A stretch of DNA of 64,000 nucleotides from Acetobacter sp. (GTDB lineage: Bacteria; Pseudomonadota; Alphaproteobacteria; RF32; CAG-239), in contig JAMPED010000004.1 of assembly GCA_023665325.1 (NCBI GenBank), positions 1 through 64,000 of the forward strand, in the 5' to 3' direction. The position numbers were made by a program, and so were the translations under genes. How positions within the stretch are numbered: the first letter of the stretch is position 1; each line of letters begins with the position of its first letter. This document shows, piece by piece, positions 22,272-33,700 of the stretch. The notes under the pieces were generated by a model. It had not been told where the DNA came from. It worked only from the letters and a program-made list of their open reading frames with translations, and searched no databases.

Positions 22272-24991
22272 CGAGCGCGGACGGCGCGTTCCTGCAAGAT
22301 ACGCACCATACGAGCAAAGCTCATTGCGTTAATCTGTTTTACAGTCGGTACGGCAAGCACTAAGTCTAGTGCTTCTGTGCCGTCTGTGCTAATAGAGATA
22401 GCATAGCCTACAATGCGGTATAACCCATTGATACTTTGGACATATGGGATACCTAGAGCAGTAATAGACACAAGGTCGCCTAGGGCGATTTTTTCTACGT
22501 CAATAGCGCTATTGTCCACACTAACAGACGGAATATCCTGAACATTAGAAAAGACACTGAGGTTGGCTTCAATATCTGAAGTCAAAGACTGGATATCGCG
22601 TTCCGAATCATAGCGGTTTTTTTCTGCTAGCGCCCAATATTTTGCTTGGCTTTCTTCATCATAACCAATTTGCATAAATGGCGCAGAGTTCACGGTGTTA
22701 ATATGTGATACCTCTGGGTCGTGGAATACGTCATCCGCGGCATCACCAACAATATAGTTGTACACATCAGCCGCATTAGCCGCCGCAGTAAGCTGAGTAA
22801 TATTTTTAGGATACGACAAATCTACTTCTAACACATCTCTACCTTTTGTAGAGTAAATATTAAAATGCAAGTTTTCGTCTATATCATACTCAAAATTATC
22901 GCTCTCCATCATTGAAAGGTCATATAAAGTGTTGTCTGCTTGTTTCCATTGGTAAGTAGATGAAAAACGGTTCGTATTCCAAGAAGAAACTTCATTACCG
23001 TTAGGAAATGCGCCATTGCGAATTCCCAAGTCCCAAACATCCCCCTCAATTTGTTCTTTATAGGCAACAACACAGTCAACTTGCGCACCATTATTAGCAA
23101 ACAATAATGCTATACGGTAAATATCGTCTGTCTGTTGTGGAATAAGTAACTCAACCTGTTGCCATGCATCAAAGGTCTTATCATCCAGTAAATTATTAGA
23201 GCGCCAGAATTCCTGCCCATTGTCACGTTCAATAATTAAATACATTTCTGTATCGGCAGCAATTTTATTGACAAAACAACGGAAATATAGCCGCCCTAAT
23301 TCTGGCTTGAACGGTGCAACCAGTGTGGTAGAAATCTCACACCCTCCCTCGTTTACCCAACAAGAAGAGGTGCCAGCATAAGCTTCAGTAGAGCGCCAAC
23401 AGAGTTCTGTCTTCTCTTGCCAATAAGAACTCTCAAAGCCTTTACCGGAAACGTGGTCGTCTGTAATAAGCTTAATATCACCGTCTGCGGCAGGCTGCCC
23501 AGTAATGTTAGTAATTGTTGCCATTTGTGGCAAACGCCACTCCTCCTTGCCCTCTAGAACAGCGCCAGAGGCATTAGATAACTGGATATTCTGAATTCCC
23601 TGCACTGGGTCATTTTCATATAAAGTAATAGCCAAACCAGAACGTACTAGATACGAACCATCCGAAAAATCAATACGCCAGTCATTAGATTTGTCAATAC
23701 GGATATTAAGGTCAGGGTCGTTGTTAGGCTTGCCCTCAATTCTAGTAACAGTTGCGCCGACATTAGTCATCTTATACTTAGTCACAAGTACGTTGCCAGA
23801 TGAGTTGGAAAGAATAGTGCCGTTTACCCGAATCTCTTTCCCTCGGCGCTGGATATATGTTCCATCAGAAAAAGTCACAGTCCAGTTATTGCCGTTACGG
23901 ACAATAAATGATACCTGAGAGTCGATGGCAATGTCGCCCTCCATATCTACAACCTCCAAACCCTCTGGCAAAGGAATTTGTCCATTCCCCTGCACATAGG
24001 CGTTACGCACGCAATAAGTATAGCGACCATTTTTATCGTAATAAAAGATGTTTAACCCCTCGCGTTTCAACACAGAGTGGTCGTCAAATATAATAGCCCA
24101 GTTGTGTTTGGCACGCAACTTACCCTTAGTAGGCATATATGATAACGCAAAAATGGTATCGTCCGTTGTAGTCCAACCTAAATAAATATTACGAGTAGTG
24201 ACGTCTTTGATATTTTTGCGCTCAAAAGACAGTTCGGTATCTGAAGTCACTCTAGTTTTGACTTTCCATGCTTTAGCTACAACATCGGTTACAGGGTCTT
24301 TATTGATTTTAACTAGGGTATCACAAGTAGTCTGCATACCAACTTCAATACTGTCCCAAGTACTGTTGCGGCGTTTTGCATAATAACGAGAGCCTTGATA
24401 AATTACGATGTCACCCGGGAAATAACGAGTATCTGGTTGCCAGTTAGCTTGCCCTGGGAAGTTGAAATCCCAGCCACGGAACCAAGAGTTAGTAACCTTA
24501 TGAGCATCGCCCTCAAAAGAGTAATTATAGATACGATTAGGCTCATGCTGTGCGTCCATGACAACTTGTTGTGCGAACTCTGCCCAAGAACCATTAGCGT
24601 AATCTTGGTGAATTAAACGCTTTGCGAATAACCCGAACCAGCCAATACAACTAACCTCTAAGGTGTTTTTAGCCTCGTTATTTAAGTTAACCTCAATTTT
24701 TTCAACGATACATTCAGTAACAAACTCGTTTTCGCGATACACCTTAATTTTGTGTATATAAGGGCGCAACATCGTTTCAGGAGCTGTACCTAAACTTGCG
24801 GCGCGAAGCTCAAATTGCTTCAAGTCAAGCGTAAACTCTAACTCATCAGCCTTATTGCGTTCTTTTTGCACACGAATAGAGGTAGCAACCAACTTAGACA
24901 AGTCGGTTACATACCTATCACCTTTTGTTTCCCAAAGCTCAATTCTCCAGTATGGAATATCAAGCGTTTCATTTTGAAATATTAAAGCCAT
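22268..24991 (-). CDS. Tail-associated hub/endopeptidase-like protein (Tal-type) with internal repeats
   Basis: The N-terminal 160 residues and C-terminal 100 residues match the hub (gp27-like) fold of siphovirus tail proteins such as ReqiPepy6 gp37-like proteins (a ring-forming domain starting YWRIELWET, ending VVGYAISIS-type). Between them lie three repeats of W-x-V-x-F-x-D-G/H-x-Y/V-x-x-R-x-G (about residues 302-325, 365-390 and 436-459), a carbohydrate-binding-like region and a split linker. It probably forms the tail-tip hub. It overlaps the start of the previous tail gene by 10 bp. Confidence 0.72.
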   Translation of the reverse strand: MALIFQNETLDIPYWRIELWETKGDRYVTDLSKLVATSIRVQKERNKADELEFTLDLKQFELRAASLGTAPETMLRPYIHKIKVYRENEFVTECIVEKIEVNLNNEAKNTLEVSCIGWFGLFAKRLIHQDYANGSWAEFAQQVVMDAQHEPNRIYNYSFEGDAHKVTNSWFRGWDFNFPGQANWQPDTRYFPGDIVIYQGSRYYAKRRNSTWDSIEVGMQTTCDTLVKINKDPVTDVVAKAWKVKTRVTSDTELSFERKNIKDVTTRNIYLGWTTTDDTIFALSYMPTKGKLRAKHNWAIIFDDHSVLKREGLNIFYYDKNGRYTYCVRNAYVQGNGQIPLPEGLEVVDMEGDIAIDSQVSFIVRNGNNWTVTFSDGTYIQRRGKEIRVNGTILSNSSGNVLVTKYKMTNVGATVTRIEGKPNNDPDLNIRIDKSNDWRIDFSDGSYLVRSGLAITLYENDPVQGIQNIQLSNASGAVLEGKEEWRLPQMATITNITGQPAADGDIKLITDDHVSGKGFESSYWQEKTELCWRSTEAYAGTSSCWVNEGGCEISTTLVAPFKPELGRLYFRCFVNKIAADTEMYLIIERDNGQEFWRSNNLLDDKTFDAWQQVELLIPQQTDDIYRIALLFANNGAQVDCVVAYKEQIEGDVWDLGIRNGAFPNGNEVSSWNTNRFSSTYQWKQADNTLYDLSMMESDNFEYDIDENLHFNIYSTKGRDVLEVDLSYPKNITQLTAAANAADVYNYIVGDAADDVFHDPEVSHINTVNSAPFMQIGYDEESQAKYWALAEKNRYDSERDIQSLTSDIEANLSVFSNVQDIPSVSVDNSAIDVEKIALGDLVSITALGIPYVQSINGLYRIVGYAISISTDGTEALDLVLAVPTVKQINAMSFARMVRILQERAVRAR

Positions 24992-27912
24992 GAGCCAATT
25001 ACCTCAGTTCTATTGAGGATGGATGACTGCCTTACTCCGCGTTCCGCACCGCTAGCATATTGTGCAGTAAAGGACGCAACATAACATTCTTCTGGCAATA
25101 CATACTCATCCATTAACCATTTGTCGCGTTCATTGTAGAACTCTGCTATTAGTGTACCATCTTTTTCATAGTAGCCGTAACTACTATATACGTAATTATT
25201 AAAGCCCTTAGTGCTATTCTCAAACGCAATGTAGCGACCATCTTCAAAGGTAACGCGCCAACATTCGTATTGTGTACCAGAGTGCCAACCTTTAGGAAAG
25301 CGCAACTTACAGTCTTTAATTGGAAAGCCCACACGCTGATTGCTTAAAGCGTTCGCTGCTATCCAGTACACATTTTGGCTATCCAAAACTGTTCCATTAG
25401 AATTACGCACACGAGGACGTTGTTTTGCACGAATGGTGCCTTGACGGAAAATATTATCCCATAAACGATAACGAGGCAAAGTTGTCCATACTACTTGTGT
25501 TGAGTTAGCACACAAGCCGTATTCATTTGTCATACGCACAAAGCCACGATAAACTGTTTCATGCTCAAGAACACGAGGTGTGCGAGTTTCTACGTCTGCA
25601 GTAGTTACTGTATAGTCAATTTCCGCCACAAGCCATTCAGTGTCAGTCTCCTTGCGCCAGAAAGTTTCGCGTTTTGCAACACGAGCTGAACCAGAAGATA
25701 CAGCATTAGTCTTAAAATAGCCAATACCAATTTCATTGTGAGTTGATGCAGTAATTTGAATATCTTGTGGAGGAGTCAAGACATACTCTGTTCTTACGGA
25801 CAAGTTGTGCTTGTTATAAACAGTTACTCGAATGATGTAATTTTGATTACACTCTAGTTTTGGCAAAGCAGTTTCTACTTTATAGCACAACTCACCCTCG
25901 CCGCCACGACCAAACTGTGTCCATTCGGTAGCGTTTTGCGCACGCCCCTCAAAGACATGATATTTAATATCTGCACTATCAAAGTTGTCAAGACCACCAG
26001 TATTAGTGACACAAGAAGTAATTTCTACACGAGGTTCATCTGGTGTACCAGTTGGAATTGGCGTAATAACGTGCTGACCGCCATAAGCAGGTGGATATAA
26101 GTTCGCCTCAGTTACGGTGTACATGCCTACATTATTAGTCACCACTGAACGGAGATTATAAACAGTATTAGGTAGGTAGTTTTCCTTAGACAAGTCCCAA
26201 GTCACAGATTTGTTATTACCATTAGTGCGATAAGAATAATTATTTGCTTTAACACTAGACCAAGCATCTGTAGATTTTTTGACCCATAGACGGTGATTCA
26301 TAATGGAACCAGTATTAGTGCCATTATTACCGCCTGGCAAAACAATAGATGATGTGACATGAGTGTTTTGGTCGATTACTAAATCATTACCTGTTGGCGC
26401 ATAAAGCGTACCAGAGCCAGTTAATGGGATGGAAGATAGACCTAAATCATTGAGAATAGTGCTTGTCATTTCAGCAGTAGAACGGTTGAATAGGCTCCAA
26501 GTGATACTGTCTCTACGACCGTTTACATCGTTAGTACCAACAATAGTGCCTTTAACTCTAGCCAAACGCGCGTTGTCGCTATTATTTGGCATTTGTACAA
26601 CCATATTCCAGCGACTTGTATCAAAGGTAGAAACATTTTCATAGTCCCAGCGTGTGTCGCCTGGTTCACCATTAGAATAAGGACCATCATAAGTACCTAC
26701 TGGATATTGGGTGCGAAAAGAACGAGTAACAGTAGTTTCAAGACCGTAGCCCTGTGTGCCCCAAGAGTTGCGAGCTACAAACTTAACAACATAGCGTTCG
26801 CCCGGTACAAGGCCAGAAAGCGTGCCAGAACCATAAGTATCTGCACCCCAAGTCTGAATCAGCCTATACGAGTCGTCTGATTCAATTTCGCGTTTTAGAT
26901 AAACTTTAACCCAGTTATAGGTACAATAGTCGCCTGGGCTTGAAAGAGACCAGCTGAAGCGCCCAGTTGTCTGTCCAGTAGCAGAAGCGGAATATGCGCC
27001 GAATACAGGTGGGGTTGCACAGTCGGTTTTGATAGAGCAAATGCCGTTAATGCCATAATCAGTACCATAAGACCAATACCCAGAAGTTTTACGCCCAGCT
27101 TGAAAGCCTAGACGTTGTGCCATTGAAGTAACTTGTAGCAAGAATACACCCCATGCAGAATTACACGCAGCAGATTCTGCTTGCACTGCACATTCATAAG
27201 TAGTACAAGGCTCCAGACCACGCACAGTACACGCGTCTCCGCCCTCTTGTACCGACTGCCAAGCGCCACCTGCTTTACGATACAAGAAGAAGTGACGGTT
27301 AATACCACGAGTAGCAACATTTACACGGTCTGACGCCAAAACGCCATAAGTGCCATAGCCTACACTGCCCTTACTCCATGTAATGGAATCTCCATTCTTA
27401 CTTACGCCACCACAGTTATACCAACCCTTCGTTGGAATGACAAAATTAAAGTTAGCCGTACAGTAGTCAACATACTGGTTGCCTGTGCCGCAATCAAACA
27501 TTTCAATACCATTAACACTGGCAATGGGCGGAGCTTGAACATGACAAGAAATAGTATTCGAGAAACCGGCTACATACGCACCGTAAGACGCTGGAAAAGT
27601 TGTCCCCGGAATGACGCGGTTGCGACCGCCAGAAGCATTGTTGTCGCAAGGCAAGAAGACTGGAGCATTAACAGACGAGCCAGTAAAGCCACCACGTGTA
27701 GTCGCTCTTGCCCACACTCTCATCATATTATTAAAATAATAACCATTTTCATCAGTTGCGCCAGATGGGTCTAGCTTTGCAACAGTATTAAAAATAACAG
27801 CGTTTCCATAAGCATTAGCATCTAAAACGTAGCCATTCCGTCCATTATCCCAGCGCGGATAGCCGTTAATGTTAAAAGTAACCTCTAGGTTGCCTGAGTG
27901 TTGTACGCCCAT
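24982..27912 (-). CDS. Large tail protein with fibronectin-like domains
   Basis: 976 aa. The central part has repeating beta-rich segments with typical fibronectin type III signatures (LEPCTTYECAVQAES, LVPGERYVVKFVARNSWG, LECNQNYIIRVTVYNKHNLS). These folds are common in tail fibres and receptor-binding proteins of phages of Gram-positive hosts. The C-terminal ~100 residues carry one more W-R-V-T-F-E-D-G-R-Y motif, the same kind as in the adjacent hub protein. A TAGGAG site precedes the ATG. It overlaps the hub gene. Confidence 0.7.
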   Translation of the reverse strand: MGVQHSGNLEVTFNINGYPRWDNGRNGYVLDANAYGNAVIFNTVAKLDPSGATDENGYYFNNMMRVWARATTRGGFTGSSVNAPVFLPCDNNASGGRNRVIPGTTFPASYGAYVAGFSNTISCHVQAPPIASVNGIEMFDCGTGNQYVDYCTANFNFVIPTKGWYNCGGVSKNGDSITWSKGSVGYGTYGVLASDRVNVATRGINRHFFLYRKAGGAWQSVQEGGDACTVRGLEPCTTYECAVQAESAACNSAWGVFLLQVTSMAQRLGFQAGRKTSGYWSYGTDYGINGICSIKTDCATPPVFGAYSASATGQTTGRFSWSLSSPGDYCTYNWVKVYLKREIESDDSYRLIQTWGADTYGSGTLSGLVPGERYVVKFVARNSWGTQGYGLETTVTRSFRTQYPVGTYDGPYSNGEPGDTRWDYENVSTFDTSRWNMVVQMPNNSDNARLARVKGTIVGTNDVNGRRDSITWSLFNRSTAEMTSTILNDLGLSSIPLTGSGTLYAPTGNDLVIDQNTHVTSSIVLPGGNNGTNTGSIMNHRLWVKKSTDAWSSVKANNYSYRTNGNNKSVTWDLSKENYLPNTVYNLRSVVTNNVGMYTVTEANLYPPAYGGQHVITPIPTGTPDEPRVEITSCVTNTGGLDNFDSADIKYHVFEGRAQNATEWTQFGRGGEGELCYKVETALPKLECNQNYIIRVTVYNKHNLSVRTEYVLTPPQDIQITASTHNEIGIGYFKTNAVSSGSARVAKRETFWRKETDTEWLVAEIDYTVTTADVETRTPRVLEHETVYRGFVRMTNEYGLCANSTQVVWTTLPRYRLWDNIFRQGTIRAKQRPRVRNSNGTVLDSQNVYWIAANALSNQRVGFPIKDCKLRFPKGWHSGTQYECWRVTFEDGRYIAFENSTKGFNNYVYSSYGYYEKDGTLIAEFYNERDKWLMDEYVLPEECYVASFTAQYASGAERGVRQSSILNRTEVIGSWL

Positions 27913-27925
27913 TAAGAGCTATCTC

Positions 27926-28642
27926 CTATACAAGTTCAAGCACGCACAAATCATAACCCGAAACTGCAGGTGGAATTGGAGTGCCTGACTGAATCACGAC
28001 CCATTGTAAAGGTGGACGGTTGCTTGGGTTAGTAGAACCTTGATAAAGCGCATCGGCAATAGCTGGGTGAGGTAAGCCGATACCGTCTTTTATTTTCATG
28101 CCAATACGTTCATCTGTAATATCGGCTGAACGAATGGCGGCGCTATTAGCACGAACTTCAATAGTAGCGAGAATAATATATGGGTTAGCAGCACCGATTT
28201 GCTGACGAATTTGCTCTGATGTAGGTGGATGTGGGTTAGAAGCAGGAGTCCCCATTACTTCAGCAATGTGCAGCAAGCCGGGGTTGTTAGCAACAGTTGT
28301 TGCATACTGTGTGTCTTGTTTAACATAAGCCACAATATATGACAAGCGACCCATTGCTTGGTCAGACTGCTCAATGTCTAAGGTCATATTGCCATCCGCC
28401 CAACCGATATAAGAATAATCATCAATTGGAATCATGCAAGTACCGCGCTGGATACTAACCGCCATTTGCGGCGTTGGGTTAAGTGCAGTAACCTTAAAGG
28501 AATCACCTAAAGTATTACCCTCTATCATTTGTGCAAGCAAATAATAATGACCGCGTTCATCGGTGAGTAATTTTACACCCTCAGTAACCTGTTGGGTAGC
28601 ACTCCAGTTAGAAATATGTGTGCCTGTGTTAATATCTGCCAT
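27926..28642 (-). CDS. Putative baseplate/tail protein, 238 aa
   Basis: It lies between the distal-tail and fibronectin-like genes in the same transcription unit, 13 bp before the latter. Beta-rich; the sequence (NWSATQQVTEGVKLLTDERGHYYLLAQMIE) is unfamiliar. A TATAAT on its strand lies about 35 bp upstream of the start and AAAGAG precedes the ATG. By position, a structural component near the tail tip. Confidence 0.6.
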   Translation of the reverse strand: MADINTGTHISNWSATQQVTEGVKLLTDERGHYYLLAQMIEGNTLGDSFKVTALNPTPQMAVSIQRGTCMIPIDDYSYIGWADGNMTLDIEQSDQAMGRLSYIVAYVKQDTQYATTVANNPGLLHIAEVMGTPASNPHPPTSEQIRQQIGAANPYIILATIEVRANSAAIRSADITDERIGMKIKDGIGLPHPAIADALYQGSTNPSNRPPLQWVVIQSGTPIPPAVSGYDLCVLELV

Positions 28643-28684
28643 TTATTTTTCTCTTTGTGAATTAGTTATTATTATTATACCAAA

Positions 28685-30733
28685 TTAGATACCCATAAAG
28701 GCTAAACGATACTCCAAATGAGCCGCATCGCCATTTTCGTCTTGGTCTGCGCTCGTATAAACAAAATTGTTGAGAGTTTTAGGCGCAAGATAAAGCCACT
28801 TTGAACCTGGACGAATAAAGTACGACCTACTTTTACCGCCTACAGTAACCGTTTGATTTTCGCAGTCAATGACAACCTGTTGCCCAGAAATAAGCTTGAA
28901 CTGACTATCTTGTTGCCCTAGTATCTGCAATGTTTCGCCAGCAGTATAACCTGTACCGCCATCCACAATTTGAACTGTAGAAACATGCCAGCGCCTAGTA
29001 GTTGCATTGCGACTCATACCTACGTCAATAATCGCACCCTTACCAAACAAATCACCCACAGTTTCTAGCTCAGGACCGCCCTCGTCTTCATCATAGTCAC
29101 CCTCATCAGCAATTTCAATGCCCAAGATTTTACCGTCACCAGAAATTTCAAGAATTTCAATTTCAGCGACGCTTACATTGTTCGGAGAGTTCCCCGGTTG
29201 AACAAGCTTAATAATGTCGCCACGAGTATAGCCAGTACCACCATCCTTAATCTCAACGCTAGCAACTGCCCAAGTATCTTCTATTTCTTTAATTTCTGTG
29301 TAGCCATAAACTACAGCACCACTACCTGTGCCAGTAATTGTGATGAAGTCCATTTCAGCTTCGCGCACATTAGAATATTTACCATAAGATACAACATTAA
29401 ACCCTAGCATTTGCCCCTCTTGTGTAACGGAGGTAATTCTTACAATGGCACGCTCATCGGTAGAAACATCAGCATTGTGAAAAGCCAACTCGCAATAGTC
29501 GCCCACAGAGTAACCGGAGCCGCTGTCCATAATTTCCATTGGAACAGAGCGTGGAGTTGTGCCGATTAAACGGTCTGTGCGCACCCACTCACCAAGAACT
29601 TGTGGGTCATTACTATCTGTCCATTGCCATTCAAAGCCATCATCAATGACATCGCACCAGTTATAAGGTGTTAATCTGCCGTTAGTAATTGGGTTAATAA
29701 GAGGTAAATCGGCGCGCTTAAATTCACCAATATAATTTGGGTTTACTACTGGGTTGTGGCGCAAACTGATTACACGCTCTGTTGGGTTTTTCTCATAAGT
29801 AGCATTTACAGTTAAGCCATGCCCAACAAGAGACACGGCATTAAGCGTTGCAGAGTTGCCAGAATAAATGCCGCCATAGTTATTGTTATACAAAGCGATA
29901 TCAGAAACCTTACGATTTTCTTCTACTTGCGTAACAGTAAACCGTGCAAGCTCATTAGTATAAGAACCTAACCCAAACCACTCATTTGTTGTAGTGTTGT
30001 AAATTGTTGGATTAACAACTGGACCCTTAATGGTAATGCGTGGGCGATATGGATAGTCACCACAATAGTTCAGCGCAAGTCCACGACCGCCAGCGTTCCA
30101 ATATTGACCGATAGGTGGTTCAAGGTCTGTAACGCCCTCGCGTTTAGCGAGCAAGAAACCTTGCAGATTAGCAACCTCGTCTGGACGCAAGTTATTAGGA
30201 TAGCCTGATGTCCCCATTTTGTAAATATCACCAGCTAACCACAATGAATCAATTTCTGGAGTTAATAGACGGTACAATGGAGCCTCTGGACAATAAAAAC
30301 TAATTTGGAATTCACCTAACATAGTTTTTTCCATTGTCATTTCAATACCGACGCAATAACCCTCAGTATAATAAATCAAACCGTTATCTAGTTGAAAGCG
30401 AATAGGAAGTAAAGTACGAATTGGCAAGTGAGAGCGTAAGTAATAGCGTACAACCTCATCCGTATAATCACAGGGTTCTGTGCTTGCAAAATCACAGCCC
30501 ATACGCTTATCATGATATGCGCCATGAATAGTAATCTCGCGTCCGCCAAAGAACTGTGACGACATATAGCCACCATCCCAGTAAGACCAGTTGCCTGAAC
30601 CATTACGATACGGCGCAGTTTCCAGCCCTGTAATGGATGTCACAATAATAGGCGAACCAGTATAGTTCTCGGCATTAAGGATAAGATTTTCCCGATTTTC
30701 ACTTGCTCTGTTTGAACCAATTATAATTCTCAT
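28685..30733 (-). CDS. Distal tail protein (Dit-like) with an inserted repeat domain
   Basis: The first ~155 residues (RENLILNAENYTGSPIIVT, then FFGGREITIHGAYHDKR, ISFYCPEAPLYRL) are the N-terminal ring domain of siphovirus distal tail proteins. After residue ~400 come three repeats of D-x-G-x-G-Y-x-x-G-D/E (SGYSVGD, TGYTRGD, TGYTAGE), a beta-type repeat also found in other phage structural proteins; the remaining C-terminus completes the Dit galectin-like part. Its start codon lies 6 nt after a TATAAT on the minus strand (30740-30745), so it seems to be leaderless. Confidence 0.78.
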   Translation of the reverse strand: MRIIIGSNRASENRENLILNAENYTGSPIIVTSITGLETAPYRNGSGNWSYWDGGYMSSQFFGGREITIHGAYHDKRMGCDFASTEPCDYTDEVVRYYLRSHLPIRTLLPIRFQLDNGLIYYTEGYCVGIEMTMEKTMLGEFQISFYCPEAPLYRLLTPEIDSLWLAGDIYKMGTSGYPNNLRPDEVANLQGFLLAKREGVTDLEPPIGQYWNAGGRGLALNYCGDYPYRPRITIKGPVVNPTIYNTTTNEWFGLGSYTNELARFTVTQVEENRKVSDIALYNNNYGGIYSGNSATLNAVSLVGHGLTVNATYEKNPTERVISLRHNPVVNPNYIGEFKRADLPLINPITNGRLTPYNWCDVIDDGFEWQWTDSNDPQVLGEWVRTDRLIGTTPRSVPMEIMDSGSGYSVGDYCELAFHNADVSTDERAIVRITSVTQEGQMLGFNVVSYGKYSNVREAEMDFITITGTGSGAVVYGYTEIKEIEDTWAVASVEIKDGGTGYTRGDIIKLVQPGNSPNNVSVAEIEILEISGDGKILGIEIADEGDYDEDEGGPELETVGDLFGKGAIIDVGMSRNATTRRWHVSTVQIVDGGTGYTAGETLQILGQQDSQFKLISGQQVVIDCENQTVTVGGKSRSYFIRPGSKWLYLAPKTLNNFVYTSADQDENGDAAHLEYRLAFMGI

Positions 30734-30739
30734 AGTTTA

Positions 30740-30745
30740 ATTATA
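30740..30745 (-). promoter_or_regulatory. -10 element of a leaderless tail transcript
   Basis: TATAAT on the minus strand, 6 nt before the ATG of the Dit gene. It sits just beyond the stop of the tape-measure gene. Confidence 0.5.
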
Positions 30746-30748
30746 CCT

Positions 30749-33700
30749 TTATAATGCGTGAGCGATTTCCCAGTTAATACGGCTATTTACCATCGCCATA
30801 TCTAATTCGCTATTAACGGTGTTATTGTTAGTGATATGGACATTCTTATTATTCGTCACGGCTTGTTGCTGACCTAATGCACTCGCCTCGCCCAGAGCAT
30901 CACCGACGCTAATATCAGCTTGCAATGTTTCAAAGGTTTCGTCATACCCAGTCATTAACGCTTGCGCAATTTCTTCACCCATATCTTTAACGTCACCAAC
31001 CATATCCTTAGCACCGTTGATTAAGCCGCGCGCCGCAAATACGCCAGACTGATATGACAACTTCCATGGAGAACCCTCTTGGCCACCAGCACGAATACCC
31101 GAAACGATTTGCTGTGCAAGGTCGTAGCCAGCATAGAAAGCAGAACTTGAGCGCGAGCGAACACCGCTAATAATACCATCTGCGGCATTACGACCATGAG
31201 AAGCCCAGTCATAGTCTAAGAACGGACGCACTATCCAATAAGTCATCTCATTAGCAGTACTCCATAATGGACCACCCATACCATTAAAAGCATTAAGCGC
31301 ATCGTTAATAGCGTTGCCACTAGCGGTTGCTGTTGATTTGATGTACTCGTGTTGAGAATACCAACCATTACGGAATTGGACACCTAAACGAGAGCCGTTC
31401 TCATATAAGTTAGGCTCAAAATTAGTGAACGCCTGAGAAATACTTGTAATAATTTCTACTAGAGCATTAGCTGTTGCGGTTGCACCAGTTGTATCAACGC
31501 CTGTGAAACCGTCAATAATCTGTTTAACCTTATCTGGAGAAAGAGCGTAAGTCTCTAGCTTGTTCATGTACCCAGCAAATAACTCAGCATCAGTTTCGTT
31601 CCAAGTGTATTCACCATTACCAGACACTAACTGACTTAAAGTTTTAGCAGTTTCTAGTACATCGCCATGGTCCACACTAAAAGTTTGGAAGAGGTTGTTG
31701 ACTGTATCTAGGATATTATTGTCTAGCGCGTCCCCTAGACGGTCAAAGTAGTTCATGAAATTGATGGCCTGCTCAACATTCCATCCATCTTCGCCCATAC
31801 CCTCAGCTTTACCTGCAACAAATTTGATGAAGTTACCTGCGTTAGTGATAGCAGTTTGCATAGCTTCTGGGTCACGACCAAAAGTAGTAAGTAAGGAATC
31901 AATAGCTTGGACTACACCATTGTCTAGTGCCCAGCCCACAGTATCAAAGAAATTCATGAAGTTGGTTACGTTGTCTAGGTTCCAAGTTCCGCCCTCACCG
32001 GCAGAGAATAAGTCACCATTGATAAAGTCAACGAAATTCTGAGCGTTAGTTTTAACGGTAGCAAGCTGGTCTTCACTAAACTTTGAAAAGACTTCAAGCA
32101 ATTTGCCAATATTCGGCGCAACTTCATTATCTAGCGCCCAGCCTACACGGTCAAAGAAATCTTGGAAGTTTTGTGCGCAGTCAGCGTTCCAGTTTTTGCT
32201 CTTGTCTGGCAGCCCCTCGCCCTGCACGAATTCCACAAACGATGCAGCGTTAGCAAGTACGACAGCCATTTTATCTTGACTAAAGTTATTAAAGACGTCC
32301 AATAACTTCTGAATATTTGGGGCAACATCATTATCTAGCGCCCAGCCTACGTTGTCAAAGAATTCCTTAAATTTCTCTGCGGTAGAGCTATCCCACTTTA
32401 CATCCTCGCCTTGGATAAAATTAACAAACGCTTGAGCATTAGAAGTAACAGTAGCAATTTGGTTTTTGTCGAACTTATTAAATACGTCCAACAGCTTCTC
32501 CATATTAGGCACGACGTCCATGTCAAGAGCATTGCCTACATTATCAAAGAATTCACGGAATGAATCAGCAACAGATGTATTCCATTGCCTTGTTGCGTCC
32601 TCGCCTTGGACAAAATTCACAAATGCGGAGGCATTATCAGTAATAATCTGCATCTCCTCTTTGCTATGAGCCTTAAAGACGTCAATCAAGCGACTCATGT
32701 TTTCAGTTACGCCATTGTCTAGCGCCCAACCAATGTTGTCAAAGAACGCTACGAAATTACTAATGTCTGGATAATCGCGGTCAAGAGCTGTAACCATTTT
32801 TTCCATATCATTACCAAACGTAGCCCAGTTGGTTTTTTGCATTGTCGTTACAACCGTCTGAATTTTGGCGCTGACATCATTATCAAATGCGTCACCCAAC
32901 GCGTCAAAGAAGTCACGAAGCTTAATTGCACGTTCCACATTAGGTTCTGGCAAGTCCATGACTTTCTGCATAATACCAGCTAGATTTGGTAGCTTCTCAA
33001 ACACGTCAAAGTTAATAGAGGCAAAGACGTCAGAGGCTTCTTTCAGAGCGAAACCAATTGATTTTAGAGTATTAGCAAAGACAAGCAAGCCTGCGGCGGC
33101 ACCTGAAGCCAGCCAGTCAACAATTGCCAGACCAGCAATCGCAAGAGCCACACCCTGCAATGCGGCTAGCGGTCCATACAATGAATTCATGCCGTCTGCA
33201 CTAACTACTGGAATTTCGTTAATAGCAAAGGCAATAGACTTAATCTCGTTTACAAGCAAGAGCAGCCCACCACCGCCAATTGCCGCTAGCAAATCAACGA
33301 TACCTAACGCGCCGACTACTAATGCAATGCCTTGTAATGCAGCTAATGGACCAACGATAGAGAAGAGTCCTGACCCCTCTACCATAGGCACTTCATTCAT
33401 CGCAAATGCGATGGACTTGATTTCATTAACAAGCAGTAATAGACCACCACCGCCAATTGCTGCTAGTAAGTCCACAATACCTAAAGCACCCACTACGATA
33501 GCAATGCCTTGTAGAGTCATAAGAGGACCAACAAGCGAGAATAGACCAGACCCATCAATTGCTGGAATTTCGTTAATTGCCACTGCAGCCTCTCTCAACG
33601 AGATAGCGACTAGGGCTAACGCACCACCAGACAATGCGCCCAGCAAGTTAGAGATAAAGCCTGCAGCAAGCATACCTCCTAACAGTTCAAGTGTACCTAC

